59,029 nt of DNA from Trichosphaerium sp. ATCC 40318 (GCA_038496445.1 JALMLS010000501.1:1-59029); one strand, 5' to 3'. Shown: positions 23,264-37,155, counted from the stretch's first letter. The notes: generated from the letters alone by a model not told the origin. Translations and numbers: made by a program.

Positions 23264-24635
23264 GAAGGATAATCCGTTCATGATAAGTGATATGTTCCAA
23301 TTCGTGTAGAAAGTCATACTCAGAGAAAAAAAATAAACGCATTGATCTTTATGTATTTGCATTTACAAGTGCTACAGATGGGTGGTTTTTGTAGGTTTTA
23401 TCATGTGGATAAAAAACACTTTTAACTTTGCTTCGTTTTATTTAATTATTGTGGTTCCATTCTGTTGTAGAAACAGGTTTTTTGTGCTTACTACATTAAA
23501 TTACTGTTTTAAGTGCAGTTCGAGATATCATTTGGTTGTTTTACCCGTGATCAAAAGAACATGGCAGGCAACAGAAACAACAAAAAAACAGAACTCAGTT
23601 AGAACAAAACTTTTTGTAGCAAGGTGCCCTGTACGTACTCTACCCGTTTGATGACCTCAAAACCACTATACACCCAAAATGTAGTGAAAAACGCTTTGCA
23701 CGTGCGTTTGGATGCTTTAGCATTGCGTTTTAGCCGTAGGTATCTTCAAAAAACCCATTATTACCGTATTGGCACTTGTGACTAACCACAACGCCAAACT
23801 GTAGCGTATGTTGGTACCAACAGCGGAATTTTCGCTTGTCCAGAAAAGTTCAAAACGCTGCAATAAAACTTGTCTATATTACGTACAGTGTAGCTCTACC
23901 GCTTCAATAAATAGCTTTAGCACCCCTTTTGGTCTTATCGCAGTGTACCACCTTTTTGTGAGCCAAATGATTCATGAAAAAAAAATACGGAACATCTTTT
24001 AGAAGTCCCCAGTGCTCTGAACAAAAACCTCCGAGAAAAAATTGCAGTGTTCAGCGTTTTGCCTAATTGATACTAAGCATCATTGAGCATTGACTCCGTT
24101 TCCGAAATAACAATATCACGTGTTTTACTCCTTTTTGGCGCAGCTCGATAACTATCGAAGATGTCTAAGCGCCAATTGAACCATAAACGCGCAGGGGCAC
24201 ACAACAGTGAAGACATACCAAGCGAGCTTCTAAAACAGTTGAGAAGGCGCACTACAGCACGAATACGTATAAATTTACTTAACTTCAAACAAAAACCGGA
24301 TTTTTTGCGATTGTTGGATACTAAATGATCCGTAGAGTCACGTGATCCAAATATAACATTTACTCCGTACGCTGTCAATGATTATTTTTATTGATATACA
24401 CAACAACACCGTAGAGCCACTGTAAAGCACAGGGCTTGCGTAGAGCTTTAGAGAGAAAAAAAAGTCCCAAAGAAAACACTATTATTAATAACGCACATGT
24501 AGAGAAGCAGGGTTAGACGCTCAATTGTATGAAGCAGAAAAGAATCAAGGCATGTCGTACATAAACTGAATTTTACCCGATATAGTCTCTTAATAGCGTC
24601 ATAATATCGTTACAACGCTTCGTATTTAGCGACAT
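23264..24635. other. Intergenic stretch
   Basis: About 1.4 kb, AT-rich, between two plus-strand genes. Apart from the 55-codon frame listed at 24161 I see nothing coding. CACGTG occurs at 23699, 24117 and 24339. Confidence 0.5.
24161..24328 (+). CDS. Possible small basic protein, 55 residues
   Basis: An uninterrupted frame from ATG at 24161 to TGA at 24326-24328, beginning MSKRQLNHKRAGAHNSEDIP. It is rich in Arg and Lys, with no hydrophobic segment. It may be a genuine small gene, the first exon of a lost gene, or chance; there is no homology I recognise. A donor-like CGTATAAAT after ARI could end an exon. Confidence 0.3.
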   Translation: MSKRQLNHKRAGAHNSEDIPSELLKQLRRRTTARIRINLLNFKQKPDFLRLLDTK

Positions 24636-27600
24636 ATGGCTGTTTCACTAACGCTGTATTTAGTAGCGGCATTGTTTAGACAGACATCACGAACTTTGAA
24701 TCTAAGTGGCGGGGAGTACAACGAATCGCAAAGCAAAACTACTTTCGCTGATGACACTCTCGAAACACTCATTTTAAGGTATCAATAAACAACATAAAAA
24801 AAAATACTATTTTCTTGAAGCTAACACGTGTAACAAAGCGATAATTTCCTTAGTTCTGTTCCCTCCGATATAGGTAAACAAAAAAAAGACTTCTTACCAT
24901 CTTTCTTTCGTTCTAAACCGCTACCGTTTAGTGAAACTGACAAACCTTGTTGAGCTATTTATCGATAACAACACAATAAAAGTAAGTCAATGACTAACTC
25001 AGGGCTAAGATTATTCTTTGTTTAACCCTCACTTAAAAGGACCTCCCAGACGATATGTACAAACTTGAAAACCTCACCACGCTCCGCGCTCAATCAAACA
25101 AGTTATCAAACTGTCCTGAGTGTGTCTTTAACCTCACTTCATTGCGTGGTATCTTCATGCAAAACAACACTCTACATAGCGTACCAGATTCAATTTCTAA
25201 ACTACAGAACTTGGAAACACTTCACCTTGGTTGGAACAAAGTAAGCTGGGTATCACACGGTCTATTCAAGTGTAAGAACCTATCAAAACTATACATGAAC
25301 CACAACGTTATAACCGGTTCATTTCCAATACAAGTCGGGAACCTTTTGAACTTGAGGATACTGAACCTCAAAAACAATGGGATCGAATCCCTTCCTGATG
25401 CCATAGGCCGTTTAAGTAACCTAGAGGTTCTAAGATTAGCCAACAATAAACTAGAATACCTACCAAACGTCTTACAAGGATTAACATCCTTAAAGACATT
25501 AGAGCTAAGCGGGAACTCAATAGCTACTCTATCAGATGATATTGGGTGCTTAGTTCGTCTTCAGACTCTTTCATTGGATGATAACTTGATATACGAACTA
25601 CCTTCTACACTTGGATCATTGGTTAGTCTAACACGTGTTAATCTATCGAGGAACAAACTTATGAGCTTACCATCAAGCTTCTATTCTCTGAAGAAGATCA
25701 AAACATTAAAACTAGCTTCAAATTTTATAAGACAGTTCAGCCACCATGCATGCGATTGGCAGAATCTTGAGTACTTGGACTTATCAGATAATAAGCTTCA
25801 AACTCTACCATGTGGTTTAGCTAGTATGAAGGCAACGATATTATTAGATAAGAACCCACTTGAGACAATTCCACCAGATATAACAGCACGTGGTTCAAAG
25901 AGTATTCTTCAATTTCTTTCACAACTAGAAGAGAAAGCGCCTTGGCGCAGAATGAAGCTAATGGTACGTATTGAGAAGAACATTCTTGATTGCTCTATTG
26001 GCAAGCTAAGCCTTTTTTTAGTTTGTCGGTGAGGAGGCGGTTGGTAAGACTTCTCTTAGAATCGCATTGAGTTCTATGGGCGCAAGAGAAAGGAGTATAT
26101 CAACTTTAAAGAAATCACAACGCTCTTCAGCACCTGTAGCTACAGTATGTTTTTTGTTTTACTTCCCCTTCAGTATTAAAAGTACCTAGGATGGTATTGA
26201 TATTACAGAGTGGTCTCGCCAACCATTAGACGGTTCAGATGAAACGTCACTAATTTTTTCATGTTGGGTACCATGCAATCAAGAAAAAAATCGAAAGGAA
26301 AGTATTAGTTCTTAACACTTTCTAGGATTTTGCTGGTCAGGAAGTATACTACCCAACACATCAAGTACGCTATTCTATTATGGTTTTTTTTACTAAATAC
26401 ATGCCTAGTTTTGTACGTATGCCGCATAGATGAAAGAACCAGTCTCCTTTTTTTTTTTTTTCATCAGCTCTAATTACTTGTTCAAGTTCTCACAACTCAA
26501 TGTATATACATCATGTGCTTCAACCTCGTTGCTGAGAACCCAATACCACGTCTTGAGTACTGGCTCAAGACAATAAAACGCCACGCGCCCAAGGCGAACT
26601 GTCTTATTGTTGGAACACACATGGACGATAAGGGATGTCATAAGAAGCATTTACAAAGTGAGTGTTTTGTTCTATGTTGTATTTACCATACTTACAAGTA
26701 TGTTTAAGTGATACTCGATAAGATTAAGAAGCTTCAAAGGAAATACAATACCATTAAGGACATTATTCCATTGAGTTCAAAAACGCTAAAAGGAGTTGAT
26801 ATCTTAGAGCAAAAGATCGTTGACATAGCAATGAATCAACCCTCTATAAAGGTGAATTTAGAATAGAGAGTAAACTCTAAACACAATATGGTTTTCTAAC
26901 GGTTTATTAAAAAGGCGCACGTGCCCAGAAGTTATATTTTCTTGGAGGGTAAAATAAAAACGCTCCGCCATCAGAAACAGATGATCCCTGTCTCAGATTT
27001 CAAGTATATTTTGCGCCTGCTACTATTCTTTGTGTTAAACTTATGTTGGTACTTAGGGCACTAGCAAGGGCATGTGGTATCTCTTCGAATGAAGCTATTG
27101 AAGTTGCAATGACATTCATGAGCGATGTCGGAATGATCATCCATTTTAATTATGCTGCAAGTGCATTAAAGGATATTGTAGTACTGAACCCACAATGGGT
27201 TGCAGACCTGTAAGTGACCGAACCCAGGGTTTTTTTCTTAATCATCTAATCCTCCGCAGTATGTCTTCTATTGTTACAATGAGGTTCGCTTATGGAAAGT
27301 CGTCAGCACTATCTAGAGGTACAAAAAAGATTTCATGAGAAAAAAATAAGAAATAAATCTCGGTGCCAGCAAAGGCTAACTTGGGGGTTTTTTAAGGCAT
27401 ACTTGAGGAGAAAGATTTATCTTTTATTTGGCATAATTATCCTGAAGATTTATACAGAGGGCTATTAAAATTACTCGAAAAGTTTGAGATTGCTTTCCAA
27501 GTAATGGACAGAGGTTCTACAAGTTTAAGATATATAGTACCTTGCCTCCTTCCAGAAAAACCTGATGAAAAGAAGTTAAGCGAACACTGGGGCGTATGGG

Positions 27601-30177
27601 ATCCAGATAGTTATGTACGCACTTACAAAAAAAAAACATTTTTAAAGAACTGCAATTGCATTCAAAGTTTTTTTTTGAAGTACCAAAGTTGACCGTCAAA
27701 CTATGCGTGTGCTACGCATACATAACTAATTTGTAACAACAAAAATATCAAGTACTGATTTGAGGATATTTCTTTAACATATATGTTGTAGAAGGATAGT
27801 TGTGGTCGTATTTATGATATAGGATTTTTACCTTTGGGATTTTTTTCAAGATACTTCATACGCGCATATCATATCCCTCATCTCAAACCTGTATATTATT
27901 GGAAATATGGTATGGTAGCTAAACTAGGACAACAACGTGCTCTTATAACTTATGGTACAATATCATATACGTGAGAAAAAGCTAACCACAGACTAGATCC
28001 AACGAATTTTGAGGTGTCATTTAGTGTCAGGTCAATAAATGGTATATAACATTGCACGTGTTTTAGGTATTTGTTTAACAAATACAACTAGATCCAATAT
28101 CAGATATGAGCGCAATAGCAGGTCGTTTACTTCGATATTTATCGAATAGCGTTGAAATTGTGCTAAGAGGTACGAATACAATTGCAGAGTAAACCATCAA
28201 CAAACAGATATGGGTTTTTCTCGATTTGCTTCATTCAGAGTGTTCTATGAAAATGTTTATCTCCATGTGTAGGTTGGTATAAAACAACAGCATCACAAAT
28301 ATGGATAACTTGCAATTGTATTGCTTGTCGTGATACCCAACCCACATTGTACAGTTACGAACAAGTAATGAACTCAATACAGAAATCTGAATACCTGTCA
28401 TGCATTGTACGTATTTGAACTGCACCCCAAAATGTTGTCGTGCCCTACCCCTCTCTTACACGAGATACACCTTTTACCTTTCATCATAACTCACAATCAC
28501 ATTTTGAGTGCCTAACACAACGCACATGAATGACTTTTTACCTAACTTAATTCCTCATAGAAAGATGAAGTAAAAACTGTTGTTTCACCAGAAGACGTTG
28601 CTCCAGATATTGCACTAAAAGACTTGCAACAGTTTGCAATACCATGTGATAATATAGTGATTGGTGATCAAATAGGAAGAGGTGGATCAGGCATTGTATA
28701 CACTGCGACATACAAAGAACAAACAGTTGCTGTCAAAGTCTTAAGTGAACAAAACGATGATACTGCATTATATAGAGAGCTTCAATATGAAGCTTACATC
28801 ATGTGGTAAGTTTCTTACTTCTACTCAACTCTCTCACGGCTTTGATTAACTTTCTATCTCGTAGTCAACTTAAACATAAAAATCTCGTTGGTACGTTTGT
28901 TTATTGAGCTGTAGAAAAATAACTTAGGTTTGATTGTATCTTTCTTACTTTATCGAAGAGTTTCTTGGTTTATGTAGTAAGCCTTCGTTGAGTGTTGTTA
29001 TGGAATACTGCGAACTAGGAAGTCTTGCAGATTATTTGACTGAAGAGAGTGATAAGTTCAGATGGCGGTACAGAGTCAAGGTATGAAATCAATTAATTAA
29101 ACTAGAAACAATTCCACTTCTTCAATGTCACACGTTTCTTAAAAAAACCTAGGGCGCCATGGATATTGCCGAAGGTATGAAGTATCTACACAAGCAAGAT
29201 TACATACACAGAGACTTAAGATCACCCAACATATTGGTAAACACTAAAAACGAAACAAAAAAAACACGTGTTATTTCTAATTTCATAAAAAAAGGTTGTT
29301 AGCTTGAATCACAGGGATACACTACGGTTAAAAGTTACAGATTTTGTACGTATTTGAACTACACGTGTGTTTTTTCTTCTCTTTGACTTTTGATTCAGGG
29401 TACCATTGTTCGCTATGCATCTTATGTACAATATGGAGATTTCAATCCTAGATGGGCGGCACCAGGTTAGTTGTGTTATTTCTTGTAGTTCTATCTGACA
29501 CACGTGCTACTGAACTATATGTATTGATTTGTATATGTCTACTACGGAGTAGCGGTTGATCTTTAGTTCAGCAATGTTGGACTGAGAAAAGTCATATTTT
29601 ACTTTTTTTTTTTTGACTGTTGATTGTAAGTGAGTTGATTGTTTATGTAGAAATTTTACGGCAAGAAAAATATACACAGTCAGTAGATGTGTATTCTTTT
29701 GGTGTTGTTGCGTGGGAGATGCTGCAGATAGGTTTTCCTTATGCCGAGTACAAGGAGTTTGATGGAACATCAAGGTTGGATTTTGAAGAGGCTATAATAA
29801 ATGGTTTAAGACCAACAATACCATTACCCGCTCCAAAGAAATATAAAGAACTAATCAAATGGTACAGCAACTAATCATCTATTTCAACTTTTTTACAAAA
29901 GACATCAATCCAACTTGTCAACACAAAAGCACCTTTGGTTTAAACCAAAGAATCGAAGAATCTCAATCTTGTTGATTCTTGATTGTTACTCATTTTGTTG
30001 TTTTTTTAAAAGTGGCTCATGTTTCTTAGGTGCTGGTCGGATGAAGCTGTAAATAGACCAACTTTTGACCAAGTTATATCATACTTGAAGGCATGGACAT
30101 CGAAGAAACTCAGAGACACAAGCCCTTCTACACGTTCACTGCGACCTTCAAAACGACATCTTGACCACTCTGCATAA
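24636..30177 (+). CDS. Roco protein: leucine-rich repeats, Roc GTPase, COR and TKL kinase
   Basis: The ATG at 24636 opens an LRR block of about a dozen repeats (for example LTSLRGIFMQNNTLHSVPDS), most of it in one 900-base exon at 25055-25970. The Roc domain has the P-loop GEEAVGKTS, switch II DFAGQE and a base motif THMD in place of NKxD. The COR domain spans about 26900-28430. The kinase has GRGGSG, AVKV, HRDL, DFG (split by an intron near 29346-29398) and WAAPE, and stops at 30175-30177 after a basic tail. Every catalytic residue I checked is present, so it is probably active. Roco proteins are dimeric, GTP-regulated signalling kinases, much expanded in social and other amoebae. Some twenty introns interrupt the region after the LRR block. 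Confidence 0.93.
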
Positions 30178-30354
30178 GAAAAAAATATAATAACCCAAGA
30201 ACAATGTGATGTATGTAACAACAAAATAGTTTAATAATAGAGATACAAGATGAGACCGTCGCATCGGGTCATCAACAAAAAAAAAAAGAAATGAAAAAAA
30301 ATTATCCTACATGGTTTCCTTTTCTTTCTGAGGTGTCACGTGTCTTAAACTACC

Positions 30355-32347
30355 TCACTCCGTGTCAGAACAGTATACATTATATGTGTGGTTTGGTTTA
30401 AGGTTAAGATAACTGCGCCATGCTAATCTTAGTCTATGCATATTGACGTGTTTTGCTATTATCTTCTCTGCTGTTTGTTGTGTTACATTTGATTGGAACA
30501 CCCATACTTTGTTATGAACCTCCTCTAGCTTTTCTTTACTTGTTATTGCCAATTTTGTTCTTATTTTTATTATATCTAGAGGGTCACTAGCATCAGATGC
30601 AACAAACCATCGGCCTAGGACATAGGGATGAGTAAAAAAAGAAACGCAATAAACTTAAAAATACGTTTTATTTTTAGCAACATTCACGTGTATCTATATA
30701 GGCAATACGTTTTAAAACAAAATGAAATGCACTATTAAAAATACAGATATGTTGTCATATAACGAAAGAACTTGAAAATAAATCATCGAGTTCTTGGCGT
30801 TTGAAGAGAGGAAAGAAGAAAAAATTCTCTTCACGAATAAAAAAAAAAAAAGATAAATTCTCCTCACTCACCTGCTTTTTTTACTTCTCTCATCTCTTCC
30901 ACTGTAAGTTCTAATAGCTTTGCTTGTGTTGGTTCAATAATAAGTGATATTAATCTTTCCATTCCTTGTATTTTAAGTCCTTGTTCTTTCAATCTTTTAT
31001 CCTGACGTTTTATTTGTTTTTCTTGCTCCTTTAACTTCTCCTCCTGACTATTCAGTCTATGAAGTATATTCCTATTCGCTGTACAATACGTACATTTCTT
31101 CTCATGGACCTAAACACAACATATAAATCCAAAGAACCCGAAAAAAAACCATCCAACTCAGCGACCCGAAGATGAAAAACATTTTGAGTTTTTTTTTGTA
31201 GTTTCGTCTGTTTTCGGGGATTTTTTTTGTGTCTTCGATTTGTTTATACTGCTTGTTTTCTACGTACTCGCAACGTTTTTCGTGGCCCAACGTATTCACA
31301 ACCAAAAATACTTCCTCTACATGTCTGATGAGACTCAGGGCATTCTTTTAGGTGCCGAGATAATCTTGAGCGTGTAATACTACCACTACCGCATCCTTGT
31401 GGACAAGGGATTAAACATTCATGCTTTCTGTGATGCTCCAATTTACGCCTATCAGTTTTTTTAAAACAAGTCTAAGAGCGCGAAGTGATTGCCATTTCTT
31501 TCAGTCCCGTAACCGCGATTTCATTACATACAAGTATTGTACAAAAGAAAGAAAACAAACAAGTTATAAATGATGACTCTTCGAACAAAAAAAATAGAGC
31601 TAAAACTTGAAGTGTTTGGATAAAGAGAGAAACATAAATGTGTAAGAAAACGTAACAAAAAAAGATCACGTCATGATGAACGATATTTGGAGAATAAAAA
31701 AACAAACAAAAAGTAAAGATAAAGCGTGCAATGAAGTGGACTACGCGACCTACTTGACATCACGTGAAAAAAACGTGCTTTGAAAAAAAAAATCCCTTCG
31801 TTTCTCTTACCTCTTCATTTCCTTGTTACAGTCACCACATCGCACTACCAATCTATTCAATAGATTTGTTACGAGTTTTGGACTTGAACCAAGACCTAAA
31901 AAGAAAATTAGGACACACTTTTCCCCATCATCATTTTAAACCGCATAAAAATAAAACCAAATAGCACGTGTGTCCAAGCGGCAAAAAGTAAATTTCCCAA
32001 ACAACAACAAAAAAAAAAATTCTTGGTGTACTCAACTCCTGAAGCGTTCACGCCACTACTAAGATTAGCACCACACTTAGGACACTTGCTAAAATCATGT
32101 ATACATGCTGTACAGAATGTTTGACCACAATCCGGGGCGTAGTGCCTTAAATTTTGTCAAATTAAACTCAAAATGGTATTATTTGACAAAATAATATAAT
32201 AACATACGTAATAGGTGCATCGAAAGGTCTCTGACAAATGCTACATAAAAACTCTTTGTCTACATCCGAAACGTAGTCAACCTTTTGTAATGATGTCGAT
32301 TCGTGAATACTAAGTGTGCTTGTTGTTGTATCTGCTGACAGCTCCAT
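30355..32347 (-). CDS. RING-like and TRAF-type zinc finger protein with coiled coil
   Basis: The ATG at 32347 starts MELSADTTTSTLSIHES. A RING-like domain follows: CSIC, then DCGQTFCTAC and CPKCGANL. The position normally held by His in CxHxxC is Gln here. TRAF-type fingers come next (HECLIPCPQGCGS, HLKECPESHQTC, CEYVG), then CTYC and a long charged coiled coil (EEKLKEQEKQIKRQDKRLKE). The C-terminal exon, from 30630 down to the TGA at 30355-30357, has no domain I know. The layout is that of TRAF-like adaptor or E3 ligase proteins common in amoebae. The first intron donor, around 32050, is ambiguous. The gene converges with the Roco gene, 177 bases apart. Confidence 0.8.
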
Positions 32348-33092
32348 CTTGCTTTGATTAGCAGATAAAAAAAGGCAAAGGTTAAGTGATGGGTAACTGA
32401 TTTAAAAAGTCATGACGTTATCGGTTAATTACAAGCGCTGTGACAACGTTTTTTTCTAAAACAGGTACACACAACCTGGCGTACGACTTGTCTCATCTCA
32501 TTCTGCAGATATTACATAACAGAACACGGAAATTTCTGAAAGAGAAACGTGATTGTTATTTCACCTTTCAAAAGTAGTACAACAAAGTACAAGAAATAAA
32601 ACACCGTTTTGTTGATGACATAATAACAAAAAAAAAAGAAGTTCCGTTACTGGCAACAACCTGTTTTTAGCGTCAAACACAAAATAAAATACCTTGCTAA
32701 ATTTAATCACGAACTACATATCTATCCATAACAACATGACCAATAAAAAGAAAAATGACAACGAAAGTGTATTGTAGCTATTTACCAACAATTTAAATTG
32801 ACGTTTATCAAAAAAGATACAAGCAAAACAGCTGGAACGCACGCTCATCAAAACAGATAGATCCTTCCTCACTTTGAAGTAGAAAAAAAATTGTTTTAAT
32901 TAATACCAAATGACACTGTTTCTAATCAAGTACAGTAAATTATATTATATCGTACATTGGTAAATCAATAAACAACTACGTTTTGGAATTTCTTTCCTTC
33001 TTGGAGCATCAAACGCCAAAGTTTTCGTTGGTGACTGTTTCAAACTGTCAGAACGCAATTAACACCAAAACCACTTCTAAAGAATGTCTCCT
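32348..33092. other. Intergenic stretch
   Basis: About 745 AT-rich bases between two minus-strand genes, presumably the promoter of the zinc finger gene and the 3' flank of the PH gene. No coding frame or recognisable site. Confidence 0.5.
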
Positions 33093-34688
33093 TTAGTAAT
33101 AGGTATAAGTAGTAGAGGTAGGTTGTTGAACAATAGTAGTAGTCCCATATTGAACAGCCGGCTGAACGAATACTTGAGGCTGGTTGCTTATATACGTAGT
33201 GGTAGTCACAGCTGGAGCAGCATATACTGGCGGTGGCATACCGGCTTGTACTATGCGTTGAGTATGTACAACAGGTTGTTGTTGGTACACTGGTGCCGGT
33301 TGTTGATAAACTACCTGTTGTTGAGGCTGTTGTTGGTACACTTGTGTCGCCATTGGTTGCTGTTGAACTATTTGTTGTTGTTGTGGAGCGTACTGTTGCT
33401 GTTGTTGTTGAGGTGGATAATATTGTTGTTGCTGTTGTGGAGGAGGTTGGTTATATTGTTGTTGCTGAGGAGGTGGCGCTTGTTGTTGTTGTGGGGCTTG
33501 CTGCATTTGTCGTTGCTGCTGTGGTTGTTGTTGAGGCTCAGGTGGAGCTACAATACCAGTAAGAGAGCTAACCACTTCGTGACAATATGGACACCGAACA
33601 ACAGGACCTATAACAAGAGTCATTACGATGTTTTGTGAAAAATAAATAAAGAAATAAAACATTGAAGAAATCTAAATAATTTCTTTTCTCTTTCTTGTTT
33701 CATTCGTACCTGTGCCTGGATCTACTTCAATTTCATTACTGCATTTACCACATTTGATTACTCCTTCCTAAATACGACAGTCAATAATAAGTTCATATAA
33801 CGACAGCAGTTTCATGTGAAAAAAAAAAAAATACCTCGAGTTGTTCCGGCGCAACATACTCTACAAGAGCACCATCACCAGAACCCTGTCCGCCTGTGTT
33901 TCCAGAAGCATTCTGGTTTTGAGCAGGCTTCTTCTTGCCCCTACAAGGTATTAGGATATGAAATTATGAAGAAATTTTTTGCACAAGGACTGACTGACAC
34001 GCAAAAAGTGTTTCGTACCCTTTACCGTATTTTAACTTTGCAGCCTCTGACGCGTCTTGAATACCCTAATCGTATTTAGCAAGCCTATAATAAAGAAAGT
34101 CGGGGATGAAGTTTAAAACCCAAACGATCAAAATGCGTTGTTAACGATTTATAGCGTTATGAGGGGTTGTAATTTAGTTGTTAGACGTATTCGTACCTGA
34201 TACCACTCATCAGTCTTGCCAGCAGGATTGTTACTTCCTAAAAATGAAATTAACACCGAAACAGCGCTCAATAGGGCAAGAGCTAGTACCATCGTATGTT
34301 ATTTTCATCTCCTTTCCGCCATAACTGCCAACAACCAATGTATAAGGGTCGTGTCTACGAATGTATAATTGATCTACGGGTATTGTCCCTTTGCGTTTGG
34401 TGCGCTGTAAAACATTAGGTTGCGTTAAATATAAAAACCCGGACTATGACGTTAAACTAAGGACCGCATTCATGTATTGGTTCCGGGTTTAGCCGTGGTA
34501 GAAGTGGAAATTCGTTATTTGTTTTGAATACGCACTGGTGCTGTGTAATAGTCCAAATAGCGCTCTGTGAGACAAAACCAACGGCGCTTAGCCTTTTTTC
34601 CAAGCGGCTTTTTTAACTTTTTGCCCTTTGCACTGTGTTTCTTGAACCAGCCTTCAAGTATAATTTCATCTACTTCATAAGATGCCAT
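33093..34688 (-). CDS. PH-domain protein with zinc ribbon and Gln-rich tail
   Basis: It runs from the ATG at 34688 to the TAA at 33093-33095. The N-terminus (ILEGWFKKHSAKGK ... KRRWFCLTERYLDYYTAP) is the beginning of a pleckstrin homology domain, which continues through IPVDQLYIRRHDPYTLVVG to TDEWYQGIQDASEAAKL, the C-terminal helix. A linker rich in Gln and Gly leads to a zinc ribbon, KCGKCSNEIEV ... VRCPYCHEVV (Cys-X2-Cys, about 17 residues, Cys-X2-Cys). The last 160 residues are mostly Gln, Pro and Tyr. PH domains bind phosphoinositides at membranes; the ribbon may bind protein or nucleic acid. I do not recognise this combination. Six or seven introns; the donor at 34017 (GTACGA) gives the frame that reaches the ribbon. 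Confidence 0.8.
33350..33545 (-). repeat. Gln-codon-rich tract in the PH/zinc-ribbon gene
   Basis: A run of mixed CAA and CAG codons on the minus strand (TTG/CTG on plus) encoding mostly Gln with Pro and Tyr. Mixed codons suggest a protein-level tract more than a fresh microsatellite, but length variation is likely. Confidence 0.7.
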
Positions 34689-37155
34689 CGTAAATCGGTT
34701 TTATTGTGAGTGAAAATTCCATTGTTGGACTAAAGGTCGCAGCTATTCAACTCTCCCATTTGTAAACGCGACTATGCCGTCATGACAACGACGAGCTTGA
34801 GAAATAATATTCTAAAGCTACAAACGCTGCGAGTTTTACACTAATGGGGCCGTTGTCGTTCCAGACACGCTCAAGGCATTATTGGTGGTAGGTTAGAACG
34901 GAAATACGCATACGCTAACTTGTGAGGCCATATTTCGAAATTAATTAAGACTCCATAATGTGGGCGCTTCTGAGATTGAAATAACTGCTCTTCTTCAACC
35001 AACTACATCGCGTTCTAGTTCTAGCACGTTAATTCAGGAGCTAAAAGCATGAAATAATTTTGACACATTGTGACACATGAAATCATTCAATGTCGCCTCA
35101 ATTGCCGTAGATTAGAACTCAGGCATACATGAGTTAACAATAATAATAATCTCAAACTCAAAACGAGACTTTAGAGCAATAACCACAAAAAAAACGGCGT
35201 TGGAATAAGCCTTAACAGGTTCGTGAATACTACATTCCTTAGGTGTTGAAGCTGAACTTCAGGGCTATTTTAGCGAAGAATTCATGTAGACGTTGCTACA
35301 AATAGAACCTATTTTGGTTTAAATTTACATTTACGGCATATCTTCAAAATTAGAAGGTAATCTATGCGCCACTCGCTTCTATATGGTGTTTGTTTTGCAA
35401 ACTTGGGCGAATTGGTTATTACGCATTGTTTCTCCACTTTCACAAATGTCACTAAAAACGGACTAGGCCTCCATCTGATGCACTAAAGAAGTAGCCGTGT
35501 AGTGGAGATTTTTTTTTAATTGTACCAAAACTTCGAATTAACTTTCGGAGGGTCACTTTTGAACAGGTATGTAACGCAGTCGGCTTTGTTGGTAGCTGCC
35601 ATTACGGTTCTGACTTTTTTTCATAGTTTGTTGCACTTTTCTTTTTTTAAAGCTAAACGAGTGTACAATACAAGTCTTTGCAGAAAACAACCACAGCGAA
35701 AACTTCAACGGTTAGCACTTTTCGGGTTCCGAAACAAATTCACAATAACGCGTTCAGTTACTGTGCCGCAAATAGACAAACTACGCTTGAGTAGCGCGTT
35801 TTGGAATTCAGCGATAAACGCAAGCCTATACAAATATACTGGTGATCCAATTAAAGCGATTCAACAAGAAACGACCAATACTTTCAAAGTACGCGTTTTT
35901 AATGTATATCAATACATTCTAAGGCATTAGCAGTTGTAGTGGTTAAATAAAGGAAATAAAAAAATACGAGCTTCAGCAATCTTTACGAAAGATCTTCACT
36001 ACTCGCCCCAACCGCGCTTATACGCATAGCGTGATTGCCAACGTTAAATTCTTCTGAGTACTATGCCGGCTGTAAGCAAAACTGCGCCGATTTTACTTCT
36101 TTTCAAGTAAGTGCAGTTAATATTATCGCGTGCTAATTATCTAAGTTTGTAGCCATCTTTCGATCGTTGGTGCCTCCAACTCGGGCCCGAATCCCGAGTC
36201 AAATACAGCTTATAGCGCCAAGTACTACACACAGTGACAATTATGCAAAGAAGACGCGCACAAACGGTAAAAGAGCTGTTATCGAAAAAAAAAAGTATGT
36301 AACTTATTTTGTCATTTTTACCTTTCAAGTAGAAATTGCAAGCTATTGAAACATAAATATTCATCGAATAACACTACAATTTACATTAAATCGCAACGTT
36401 TACACAATATTATAGTTTAGAAACTTATATTCTGTAGATACGAAATCATTGTTGAATCGTCATAAATAGGTTTAAAATACTAAATAGAATCAATTTCGTG
36501 GTTGTAAATTTCGTGACAACGGTTTAGAAACGCTATATCCGCCGTAACGACCTTTTATGGATTTTGTCGGGGCGGTGGCAAAAATTGTTGTTGGACTAAG
36601 AAAAACGGATATTTAGACAGAAAAGCCACCAAGACAAACTTGGTTGCCATTTAAGTGTCAAAAAGATGAATTGATTTTTTTCTTTTTTGACGTTCTATAT
36701 TGACAAAACGAGCCGGGAATGTAGGAAATGGTTCTACACGCGTAGGTCTAACGTAAGACAGAGTTTGATTTACTAAAACGCAAGACGCTGAAATAGCCCG
36801 TAAAATTAGTCCGGTGACGTTTATCAACATGGAGAAAAACAAGTTAAACTCTGCATTAGTAGCGTAGAGCACACACTTGCCGAAAAATGAAGGACTCGTT
36901 TTGGATTTTTTCGTATACTGAGCTTCTAATATCGGACATTTGCGGCTAAACAATTATTTTTGTTGCATACGCTTTACTCTACACAAAACACATAATGATG
37001 AAAGAAAATTACTCGTATTAAAGAACGGGGTTTAAAGCACAGAAGAAGACCGTGATGACTTCTTTCGAAAAAGGTTAAGTTGCGACTCCGCATAAATAAA
37101 CTTACGGATTTTTCAGTCCGAAACTTCTGAAATTATAAACTTATATTTTTACACC
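34689..37155. other. Sparse region, no firm gene
   Basis: About 2.5 kb with no spliced chain I could support. An open plus frame at about 35520-35930 lacks an ATG, though it contains a hydrophobic segment (SALLVAAITVLTFFHSLL) and a donor-like GTACGC. A short frame from the ATG at 36064 (MPAVSKTAPILLLF) could be a signal-peptide exon spliced to 36169, but it cannot be followed further. On the minus strand a frame around 36835 begins MLINVTGLILRA. Each is weak alone. The region is AT-rich and may hold regulatory DNA or a decayed gene. Confidence 0.35.

Noticed and set aside
33084-33638. Long Leu- or Val-rich open frames on the plus strand
   Set aside because: They are antisense readings of the Gln-rich tail of the PH/zinc-ribbon gene on the minus strand.
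36179-36199. T-arm-like hairpin ACTCGGG / CCCGAGT with a seven-base loop CCCGAAT
   Set aside because: The loop and stem look like a tRNA T-arm, but no matching acceptor strand, anticodon arm or A box lies upstream, on either strand.
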